64,000 nt of DNA. Origin: Legionella clemsonensis (GTDB taxonomy: Bacteria; Pseudomonadota; Gammaproteobacteria; Legionellales; Legionellaceae). Each line of letters opens with the position of its first letter. Within the stretch, counting starts at the first letter, position 1. The DNA is taken from the NCBI RefSeq assembly GCF_002240035.1, contig NZ_CP016397.1, positions 1,160,001-1,224,000 on the forward strand. Reading direction: 5' to 3'. The notes beneath the pieces are model-generated. The model had not been told where the DNA came from. It did no database searches and saw only the letters and a program-made list of their open reading frames with translations. The translations under genes and the position numbers were made by a program. This document shows positions 17,398-24,486 of this stretch, one piece after another.

Positions 17398-18102
17398 ATG
17401 AATAACTATGCAGCCCTAATCGTTGGTTTAAGTAGCTTGTCTTTTAATGCCGAGGCCAGTTGGTATGGTGGTGTTAATCTTGGCGTTAATGCGGTTAATA
17501 TCGAAAAGAAAATCACCTATCCTCTCGGGGATCCCATTGTTACTTCCCAAAATTTTGACAGTGGCTATACCAATTTTCATGGGCAATTGACAGCAGGTTA
17601 TGACGTTTTATTGACTGAGTTATTGGGCTTAAGTGTTGAGGGGAATGCCGATTTATTTACTGGGAAAGCGGAACATACTATTGCTAACTGGTTTTTTTCT
17701 AACGCTGTGCAAGCCGAAGAAAAGCTGAAATATGGTTTTAGTGTATTTGCATTACCTGAATATCATTACAGTAAAAACATGTACTTTTATGCAGGCCCAG
17801 GAGTTTCAAGAAGCAGGTTTGAAATTCAATCTGGCAACACCGCTGGCAATGTGGGAGTTACTGGAAATTATGATAAATGGCTCACTGGTTGGGGACTAAA
17901 AGCAGGAGTTGCCACGCTACTGACTCCCAATGCTGAAATTCTGTTGACTTACCAGTTTACCCAGTACGAAAAAATTACCTGGACAAATATTGAACCACTT
18001 TCGGGTGAGTTGTTAAGTGGGCGTTACAAACCTCAGGTGAACTTATTTATGGTAGGCTTAAAAGTGAGGATGCCGGAATTGCAAAAGACTCAAGAGAAAT
18101 AG
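17398..18102 (+). CDS. Outer-membrane beta-barrel protein
   Basis: About 234 residues with a short signal peptide (to NAEASWYGG) and then alternating amphipathic strands: SWYGGVNLGVNAVNI, GQLTAGYDVLL, VFALPEYHYSKNMYFYAGPG, GWGLKAGVATLL and a last strand QVNLFMVGLKVRM. This is the pattern of small OmpA/OprF-type barrels (outer membrane protein beta-barrel domain). GAGG lies 8 nt before ATG 17398. An upstream in-frame ATG at 17386 overlaps the protease stop, so the two genes are coupled. Role unknown; perhaps surface retention or an unrelated porin-like function. Confidence 0.8.
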   Translation: MNNYAALIVGLSSLSFNAEASWYGGVNLGVNAVNIEKKITYPLGDPIVTSQNFDSGYTNFHGQLTAGYDVLLTELLGLSVEGNADLFTGKAEHTIANWFFSNAVQAEEKLKYGFSVFALPEYHYSKNMYFYAGPGVSRSRFEIQSGNTAGNVGVTGNYDKWLTGWGLKAGVATLLTPNAEILLTYQFTQYEKITWTNIEPLSGELLSGRYKPQVNLFMVGLKVRMPELQKTQEK

Positions 18103-18142
18103 GGTGTGTGGCTTTGCATCCTGGAGTAGGGGAAGTCTCAAA

Positions 18143-18194
18143 GTTAGCTGCTAACATTATGTTATCGCAAATACACCAGTCATGTAGCTACATG
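18143..18194. other. Two short palindromes in a convergent gap
   Basis: GTTAGC-T-GCTAAC (18143-18155) and the perfect 14-mer CATGTAGCTACATG (18181-18194) lie between the convergent barrel gene and cinA-like gene. Neither has a T run. They may slow transcription from both sides. Confidence 0.4.
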
Positions 18195-18196
18195 AG

Positions 18197-18700
18197 CTAA
18201 GAGTCTTTTTTCTTGCTGGATAATTTTTTGTGCAGTACAGGTATTCGACTTAATGCATATCGTGCAGCTTTGGTTAAAACCTGGGTGCGAGTCCCATTAA
18301 AGTGTTTTGTTTCAGTATACACTATTAATTTTTTTGATTGCTTAAATCCCCAACCAAAACATACTGTCCCTTTGGGAATGCCATCAATGGATTCTGGGCC
18401 GGCAACACCTGTAGTGGCTACCACCACATTGGCAGTACTATCTTTTAAAGCTCCCTCAACCATTTCACGAGCAACTTCTTCGCTGGTGAGAGTAAAACAA
18501 TCAATGGTTTGTTGTTTTACCCCTAGTAATCTCTTTTTAGCCTCGACAGAATAAACCACATAACCTGCATCAAGGCATTCGCCGCTTCCTGAGATTTTAG
18601 CTAACAAATGAATAATTCTTCCTGCAGTGCAAGATTCAGCAGTTGTTAAAATTAATTCCTGTGCTTTTAGAAAAGCTAAGATATCGCTCACTTTTTTCAT
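18197..18700 (-). CDS. CinA-type nicotinamide-nucleotide amidase
   Basis: Stand-alone C-terminal CinA domain (PncC type), 167 residues. It hydrolyses nicotinamide mononucleotide to nicotinate mononucleotide and ammonia in pyridine nucleotide salvage. Family motifs are TAESCTAGRI, the SGSGECLDAGYVVYS block, GVAGPESIDGIPKGTV (catalytic region) and FNGTRTQV. The ATG at 18700 lies 1 nt after the stop of the upstream transporter, whose last codons supply the GAGG ribosome site, so the two form an operon. Unlike full CinA it lacks the N-terminal COG1058 domain. Confidence 0.9.
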   Translation of the reverse strand: MKKVSDILAFLKAQELILTTAESCTAGRIIHLLAKISGSGECLDAGYVVYSVEAKKRLLGVKQQTIDCFTLTSEEVAREMVEGALKDSTANVVVATTGVAGPESIDGIPKGTVCFGWGFKQSKKLIVYTETKHFNGTRTQVLTKAARYALSRIPVLHKKLSSKKKDS

Positions 18701-18701
18701 G

Positions 18702-19982
18702 TTAAATCTCTGTGACCTCAAAGAACTCAAGATAGAGAAAAATAATTGCTGATATTGTCATAAGTAGCAATGTAGTAATTCCCAAAATATTTGACCAGTT
18801 ACCGTTCGTAAATTTGCCCATAATTTTTTTATTATTTGCAATCAGTAAAATAAGAAAAATTAATACGGGTGCACTGATTCCATATAATACCGCTGTATAT
18901 ATGAGTGCTTTTATAGGATTTAATTTTGTAAAATTGATTAAAAGACCAATGAGCAAGGAAGCTACAATTATGCTATAAAAGCGTTTGGCTTTAAAAAAGG
19001 GTTTGTCTAAGTCACCTTTCCAATCAAATGATGTTGACAAAATATAGGAAACGCAGCCTGCCAGTACTGGAATTGCAAGAAAACCGGTGCCAATGACTCC
19101 CGCTGCAAATAACACATAGGAAAGTTCGCCGGCCAATGGCTTTAGTGCACTGGCAGCTTGTTCCACCGATTCAATTTGCTGTATTCCATGTGGAAATAAA
19201 ACAGTACCTGTGGTTAGAATAATAAAATACATTACCAGATTAGAACTTAGCATCCCAAAGCCTACGTCTTTATTCATATCCTTAATATGATGTCTTTCCA
19301 CTAAAACATTCTTGGCTTGGTGATCCGTTGCTTCCATAGTGGCTTGCCAAAAAAAAAGATAAGGTGAAATGGTTGTTCCCAGTATAGCTACTAATATTAG
19401 AAGGTACTCTTTATTAAATTGAATGGTCGGAATGAAGGTATGTTTTAGTACCTCCAACCAATTGGGGGAGACAATAAAAGGAATAATTATATAAAGCAAT
19501 AATGAAAAACAAAGATATTTTAAAGTGGCCACTATCTTGTCATAAGAGAGAAAAATGATGGCTAGTATTAGCATGAATGTAAAAATAATTGAAAAGACAG
19601 AAGAAGGAATGAAAGGAAATATTAGATTTGCCACGGCACCCATACCGGCAATATTAGCCCCGATATTTAAGATAATGGCTGGGACACTTAATAACAGCAA
19701 AAAAAATAATAATGGTTTTGGATAATGTTTTTTTATATTGGCAGTAAGTCCTGCAGAGGTCACCATTCCTACTCTTGCGCACATTTCCTGAATTGAAACC
19801 ATTAGTGGAAAGGTAATAAGAGCGGTCCATAAGGTCGTCAGGCCAAATTGGGCACCAGCTTGTGAATAGGTCGCTATTCCTGACGGGTCATCATCACTTG
19901 CTCCAGTGATAAGGCCAGGACCAAGTTTCTTAAAGAAACCAATCACTCCTGCTTTACGTTCCCTCGTCATTGTTTTTTTCAA
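18702..19982 (-). CDS. Nramp-related divalent metal transporter
   Basis: 426 residues with about 11 hydrophobic segments. TM1 has GASDDDPSGIATYSQAGAQF (Nramp DPG-type unwound helix). In TM6, where classical Nramps have the metal-binding Met of MPH(N), this protein reads TTISPYLFFWQA. The Met is therefore missing, as in Nramp-related magnesium and other non-classical members. The substrate is unsure: Mg2+ or Mn2+ rather than Fe2+/Cd2+. It begins with TTG at 19982 behind GGGAG; an ATG four codons later is the alternative. Co-transcribed with the CinA-type gene. Confidence 0.85.
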   Translation of the reverse strand: MKKTMTRERKAGVIGFFKKLGPGLITGASDDDPSGIATYSQAGAQFGLTTLWTALITFPLMVSIQEMCARVGMVTSAGLTANIKKHYPKPLLFFLLLLSVPAIILNIGANIAGMGAVANLIFPFIPSSVFSIIFTFMLILAIIFLSYDKIVATLKYLCFSLLLYIIIPFIVSPNWLEVLKHTFIPTIQFNKEYLLILVAILGTTISPYLFFWQATMEATDHQAKNVLVERHHIKDMNKDVGFGMLSSNLVMYFIILTTGTVLFPHGIQQIESVEQAASALKPLAGELSYVLFAAGVIGTGFLAIPVLAGCVSYILSTSFDWKGDLDKPFFKAKRFYSIIVASLLIGLLINFTKLNPIKALIYTAVLYGISAPVLIFLILLIANNKKIMGKFTNGNWSNILGITTLLLMTISAIIFLYLEFFEVTEI

Positions 19983-20021
19983 TTGTTGTATACTCCCTTT
20001 TAACCCTATTTTAATCTAATT

Positions 20022-20057
20022 TTTTAACCAATATAACAGTAGTTCATCTTCATCTAA
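20022..20057. repeat. Copy A of a 36-bp direct repeat (topoisomerase 3' end)
   Basis: 34 of 36 bases match 22494-22529, which is the 3' end of the topoisomerase IB gene. Read on the minus strand it still encodes LDEDELLLYWLK followed shortly by a stop. It lies 40 nt upstream of the transporter start, in the same orientation as the intact gene, 2.47 kb away. It is a relic of a second topoisomerase 3' end. Confidence 0.9.
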
Positions 20058-20103
20058 AGCCTGAGTCTGTTACCTGACGTCATCTTTCGGGACAGATAAT
20101 TTT

Positions 20104-20124
20104 AGGCAATTCGGAGGCAATTCG
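20104..20124. repeat. Direct repeat AGGCAATTCG
   Basis: AGGCAATTCG occurs at 20104-20113 and 20115-20124, 11 nt apart (one helical turn), 12 nt before the PmrA-like box. It could be a second regulator site or a small slippage product. Confidence 0.5.
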
Positions 20125-20136
20125 CTGCCTGCACCT

Positions 20137-20169
20137 GTTAATGTTTTTTTAATAATCAAAACGTATAAT
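20137..20169 (+). promoter_or_regulatory. PmrA-box-like promoter of the large effector candidate
   Basis: GTTAATGTT (20137-20145), 2 nt, TTTAATAAT (20148-20156) is a close match to the tandem PmrA element, both TTAAT cores intact and 11 nt apart. A perfect TATAAT follows after 7 nt (20164-20169), and the gene's ATG lies 31 nt beyond. Geometry is the same as at 14286-14318. The box covers the place of the -35 hexamer. Confidence 0.7.
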
Positions 20170-20200
20170 AAATATATCGCATAATTTTTTGATTTTTATT

Positions 20201-22312
20201 ATGTCTAATTACGGTCTAGCTGAAATCAATAATCTTAGTGATGCTAAAAATGCTTGGGAATCATTTTTTGGCCGTTTTTTCTCGCCAGAACTCTCCAAAG
20301 GTGTTAACGTGGAGTTTGATCCCGATTTACGTGAATTTATCCCTAGAAAAAATCCAGATGCCAAGAATAAAAGAGCTGATTTAACAGAAGAAAGAACACT
20401 TCATTCCGATGATTTTGATGATTTTTTAAATGGTGATGTAGTTAAGATTCCTGATCATTTTAAACTTACTCAAGAAGGTTTGGAGCAGGTTTATCAAGCG
20501 ATTCAACGCGGTAATTTTGAGGATGCTGCATTAACTAGGGAAGATCATACCTTTTATGCGCTTTGGTTATTTAAGCAAAACAGAATTACTCGTCAGCAAA
20601 TGGCCACTCTACTGGCAAGAGACCAAATACCCAGGGAATACCCGCTCGTAAAAACTTTTAAAATTTTGGACGATAACGGTGAATTTACTAAAGAGGCAGT
20701 GAAATTATGGCTTCCGGTGATAAAAAGCGATGCGTTTGGCGGAAAGTTTACTGACTGGCATCTGGAGCGATTGCGCTTGTTAATTCAAGCTGCACCCAAA
20801 TCGGAGCAAATTTTTTATCTTTCGGAGCCTAATCCCAATATTATCTCCTCACAGAAACGTGAGCTGGGAAATGCTTTGCAAATTAATCACTCCTGGCACA
20901 GAACTCTTTATCAAGGAAAGCTTTATGATCTTCATATGTCCTTTGGGGTACTTGAGGGAATACAAATAGCAACCAGTGGTATTAGTGGTGCTGCGGCCAG
21001 TCGTGCAAAATTAGGTAAGGTGGGGATTGATGCGGTCAAAGAAGGCGTTGAATTTTATTACAGACCCACTGCTATTAGTATGAGAAACAGCGGCATTGAG
21101 GCCACTACAAAGGGTATTCATGGTTATGCGGAAAGTCTAATGCCTGCTGTTTCGGCTCATGATGTTTTTCACTCAAGGTTGCATAACACGATTAAACCTG
21201 AATTTCATATGATGCTAAATCATATGCATCAAATCATTCACCAACATACCAACCAAAAATGGTCAAAAACAATGTGGGAATTGGTGGATAGGGAGTTTCA
21301 TGCCTTTCAATACCAAAGCATCAATTTGGATTCCCCCAAGGAAGCTGCCAGACATTTTCTGCGTATGCTCACAGGGGGTAACGCAATATTTTTATTTCAT
21401 AATAATGTAGACTCCGCATTAAGCGATGATGGATTCGCCATAGTTTTAAATATGGTTAATGAGAGCGAGATTTGGAAAAAACTTTATAAGATAGATATCG
21501 AGTTTTTAGGAGATCCTTATAAAGCACAAATACGAAAAGTTAAACATTTTAAAGAGGTGATTGGGAATGCATCCCTACGTCCTGAAATATTAACGCTGAA
21601 GTATCGATTTTTTTCCGTTCTGACTGTCAAAGAATTTAATCTAGTGAATCGAGTGATTGATTCTTTAGGTGAGCAGCTCGTCAATAGCGCGGACCAAAAA
21701 TTAGTATTTGGTAAATATGCTATAGATAAGATTAAAAATTTAACCACACTTAAATTTAAAACGATTGACAAAGACATTGTAGTTAATGAACGTTCGGTAA
21801 GACAGCTCATTCCTATTCTTGCTAATAGACAGTTGGCCTCTAAATTGGGTGTTAGTGATCAACAAGAAGTAGAAAAAGAAGTAACAGTTGCCTCTAAAAA
21901 ATTCATAAGCACCTACCAACAGGGGACTTTGGATAATAACGCGCTTAATGAATCGATTAATAGGTTACCATCAATAGCAGCAAAGTTAGATTTTCTTGAA
22001 GCCTGTTATGAAAAAATAATCCGCTCAACGGGATATAGTCGCAGACATGCTGTGGCGGACCATCTTTTTGCGTTCTTTAAAAACCCGTTAACCACGTCCC
22101 AGCGAGAACACATTAATTTATTAAAAGCAAAATTTAATGAAGTGGTTAGTGAGTATATGAGGGAAAGCAATCTGTCCGAAGAAGAGAAAGAAGAATTGCA
22201 ATGGTGCTTACAAAATAAAGGTTCAAATTTGGCGCGTTGCAAAACGGACCGCTTTTATCTGCACTTCGATTCGACTGTTCCTTCTTCAAGTGGCGGAGTA
22301 AAACCTCTCTAA
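20201..22312 (+). CDS. Large orphan protein, probable Dot/Icm effector
   Basis: 703 residues, no signal peptide and no domain I can name. The N-terminal third is polar. Around residues 240-300 a Gly/Ala-rich stretch (GVLEGIQIATSGISGAAASR) could be a membrane-active or nucleotide-binding turn. A His-rich helix pair follows (SAHDVFHSRLHNTIKPEF, MMLNHMHQIIHQH). The second half is helical. Near the C-terminus there is a Glu-rich block (SNLSEEEKEELQ), then a Ser/Gly/Pro tail, which fits Dot/Icm translocation signals. I use ATG 20201; a TTG at 20189 is less likely. PmrA-like control and flanking direct repeats support a host-directed, acquired gene. Function unknown. Confidence 0.8.
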   Translation: MSNYGLAEINNLSDAKNAWESFFGRFFSPELSKGVNVEFDPDLREFIPRKNPDAKNKRADLTEERTLHSDDFDDFLNGDVVKIPDHFKLTQEGLEQVYQAIQRGNFEDAALTREDHTFYALWLFKQNRITRQQMATLLARDQIPREYPLVKTFKILDDNGEFTKEAVKLWLPVIKSDAFGGKFTDWHLERLRLLIQAAPKSEQIFYLSEPNPNIISSQKRELGNALQINHSWHRTLYQGKLYDLHMSFGVLEGIQIATSGISGAAASRAKLGKVGIDAVKEGVEFYYRPTAISMRNSGIEATTKGIHGYAESLMPAVSAHDVFHSRLHNTIKPEFHMMLNHMHQIIHQHTNQKWSKTMWELVDREFHAFQYQSINLDSPKEAARHFLRMLTGGNAIFLFHNNVDSALSDDGFAIVLNMVNESEIWKKLYKIDIEFLGDPYKAQIRKVKHFKEVIGNASLRPEILTLKYRFFSVLTVKEFNLVNRVIDSLGEQLVNSADQKLVFGKYAIDKIKNLTTLKFKTIDKDIVVNERSVRQLIPILANRQLASKLGVSDQQEVEKEVTVASKKFISTYQQGTLDNNALNESINRLPSIAAKLDFLEACYEKIIRSTGYSRRHAVADHLFAFFKNPLTTSQREHINLLKAKFNEVVSEYMRESNLSEEEKEELQWCLQNKGSNLARCKTDRFYLHFDSTVPSSSGGVKPL

Positions 22313-22472
22313 AGATACATCGTAATTACCGCGTAATTAAGTACGATGCAGGCAACAATGGGATAGCTTATGGGTAAGATTTAGATGCTTTTACTCTGTT
22401 TTTGGGATGAAGCTTTAATTACGTCTTTATAGTGAATCAATACCAGAGGTTTCAGCGGTTTTCATTTAGTGC

Positions 22473-23525
22473 TTAATGTTTTAAATTATGGTCTTTTAAC
22501 CAGTATAGCAGTAGTTCATCTTCATCTAATACCTTAATATGGGATTGATTTTTGGAGGTCCATTGATGCAATAATCCACGTTCCCACCAGTGTACTATTT
22601 GAGGATGAACATAATTTTTTCGACATACAGCGGGCGTATGCCCCAATAGTGTGGCAACTTCTTTAAGAACCGTATTAAGTAATTTTGCAGAAGGCTTTTT
22701 CGTTTCTCTAACTGAATTGACTAAATGACACAATGTTTCGCGACAGGCAATCCAGGTTCGAAAATCTTTGGCTGTAAAGGGTTGTTTTGTTAACGATTGT
22801 AGATAACCATTAATATCCTGTGAGGTTATTACTTTAAGATGATTATTTTCATCACGATATTTAAATACTTCATAACCAGGTATTTCTTCGCATTTTTTAA
22901 GCACCTTAACGATTTTTTTATCCTTTAAGTCAATATGCCACAAGGTTGAGTTCTTACCTTCGTACTCTAAAGACACTTGATTCTTCGAAATGGATAAATG
23001 TTTTTTACGCAACGTTGTTAGACCATAAGATTTATTTTCTTTGGCATAGACAGGATTTCCAATACGCATGCATGATTTATCCAGTAAATAAAGGATAGCG
23101 CAAATAATCTGCGTTTTATCCAGTGATGCAGGTTTGTTAAGCATTTGGTTAATGTGCTGTCGAATAGCTGGAAGTGTTTTCCCGAATGCCTGCATCCTAT
23201 GAAATTTTTGCTGCTGGCGAATTTCTTGCCAAAGAGGATGATAACGGTATTGTTTTCGATTTTTATCATCTCGTGCGGTTGCTTGAATGTGACCATTGGC
23301 AAAAGGACAAATCCATACATCGTGATAAGCGGGAGGGATTGCTAAAGCTCGTATACGTTCTAACTCTTTTTGCTGGGTCACTCGTTCTCCATTAGGGTAA
23401 TAATAACTGAATCCTTTACCGGAGCGTTTACGGGAGATACCGGGAAGGGAGTCATTGACGTAGCGTAAAGAAGCTTCTCTTGCAATTCTTTCACATTCTT
23501 CCGCTGAATATAGGGATATGTCCAT
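22473..23525 (-). CDS. DNA topoisomerase IB (poxvirus-like)
   Basis: 350 residues, normal for bacterial TopIB. It relaxes supercoils through a 3'-phosphotyrosine. Motifs seen: the N-terminal GKGFSYYYPNGERVTQ and ALAIPPAYHDVWICP; the catalytic RIGNPVYAKENKSYGLTTLR (first Arg); DFRTWIACRET (second region); and LGHTPAVCRKNYVHP with the nucleophile Tyr. I choose ATG 23525 (MDISLYSAEE); a start further up would overlap the preceding gene. Last gene of a run of four minus-strand genes. Its last codons are repeated at 20022-20057. Confidence 0.93.
   Translation of the reverse strand: MDISLYSAEECERIAREASLRYVNDSLPGISRKRSGKGFSYYYPNGERVTQQKELERIRALAIPPAYHDVWICPFANGHIQATARDDKNRKQYRYHPLWQEIRQQQKFHRMQAFGKTLPAIRQHINQMLNKPASLDKTQIICAILYLLDKSCMRIGNPVYAKENKSYGLTTLRKKHLSISKNQVSLEYEGKNSTLWHIDLKDKKIVKVLKKCEEIPGYEVFKYRDENNHLKVITSQDINGYLQSLTKQPFTAKDFRTWIACRETLCHLVNSVRETKKPSAKLLNTVLKEVATLLGHTPAVCRKNYVHPQIVHWWERGLLHQWTSKNQSHIKVLDEDELLLYWLKDHNLKH
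22494..22529. repeat. Copy B of the 36-bp direct repeat
   Basis: This lies inside the 3' end of the topoisomerase IB gene (codons for LDEDELLLYWLK). The two copies, 34/36 identical, bracket the effector gene. Outside the 36 bp the two places are unlike each other. Confidence 0.9.
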
Positions 23526-23551
23526 CGAATAACTCGTTTCATGCACCACAA

Positions 23552-24121
23552 TTATTTTTTGTAACCAATAAATCCACCGATGCAACTGGATAAAGCGCCC
23601 AGGAAAAATAAAATAAAAGTCAACATTGCATTAAGCGTCAGCACTTTTTTTGTGGTTTCAATATTGAAACTCAATGGGGAGCTTTTGGTAATATGGGCTA
23701 TTGTTTCTGTTAGCATGGGGGCGCTGTGCGTTAATTTAACACTCACCAGATTAGAGGTGAAATTGGAATGAAAAGCTAAAAATTGAATCATGTTGGTAAT
23801 AATAAGGACTGTGATAATCAGCAATAGTGACCAAGCCAAAAAGCCATAAAAAGCACCCCAGAGTCTTCCTTGAAGCATGGGAGGTGAAAGTTTACCCGCA
23901 AACCAACCAGTGAAGAACATGGCAATAATTGATGAGATACAAAAGCAAATGAACCCGGCAAAAGAAAGGCTAGTTTTTCCTTGCAAATCAATAGAGAAGC
24001 TTGAAATTCCCAAGCCGAGTGAGAATAGATTTAATAAAAAATTCAATCCAACACCGATGATTGCCGCTGAAAAGATAGCCGTCCATGAAAGGTAGGGGTA
24101 GCATTCGCCTTTATTCTCCAT
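23552..24121 (-). CDS. Membrane protein of unknown function, four TM segments
   Basis: 189 residues. Hydrophobic segments lie at about 12-34, 50-72, 86-112 and 164-186. The third and fourth are separated by a 50-residue polar loop (NFTSNLVSVKLTHSAPML...). The pattern resembles small inner-membrane proteins found near stress genes, but I recognise no family. It follows the 113-residue protein by 8 nt and precedes topoisomerase IB by 26 nt, so it is in one operon. Confidence 0.75.
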   Translation of the reverse strand: MENKGECYPYLSWTAIFSAAIIGVGLNFLLNLFSLGLGISSFSIDLQGKTSLSFAGFICFCISSIIAMFFTGWFAGKLSPPMLQGRLWGAFYGFLAWSLLLIITVLIITNMIQFLAFHSNFTSNLVSVKLTHSAPMLTETIAHITKSSPLSFNIETTKKVLTLNAMLTFILFFLGALSSCIGGFIGYKK

Positions 24122-24129
24122 GCTTTGAC

Positions 24130-24471
24130 CTAAAAATAATAAAAAGTAAATACAATTAAAAGAATAAAGCCAATGATGGCAATAGAACCATGGCCTATGG
24201 CTAATAATTTAGGAATTTCTTTACCGGTGATATCTCGATAAAAGAGATACAATCCACCTAAGGCAGCTAAAATAAACACTATAAGACTGGCTGTAGGAGT
24301 TTGGTAAAGTAGTGAGTAAATAATTAGCAACACAAGACCAAGGCTGGCGGTACTACCATGAATAATGGCGACTCCCTTTGGAGTATGTTTCTCCGTTAAC
24401 ACATACGTTAAGAGATATAGGCCCAAAATTGCAGCCAGACTAAAAAAAATGATCGCCAAAATTAATAACAT
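24130..24471 (-). CDS. Small membrane protein with internal duplication
   Basis: 113 residues, four hydrophobic segments. The two halves are alike: PKGVAIIHGSTASLGLVLL (about 31-49) and PKLLAIGHGSIAIIGFILL (about 87-105), each with a preceding TM segment and a shared HGS. A GGAGG site precedes the ATG. It lies between the Rieske oxidoreductase (15 nt upstream) and the four-TM protein. Function unknown; the conserved His could bind haem or metal (speculation). Confidence 0.75.
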   Translation of the reverse strand: MLLILAIIFFSLAAILGLYLLTYVLTEKHTPKGVAIIHGSTASLGLVLLIIYSLLYQTPTASLIVFILAALGGLYLFYRDITGKEIPKLLAIGHGSIAIIGFILLIVFTFYYF

Positions 24472-24486
24472 ACCACCTCCTTGTAA

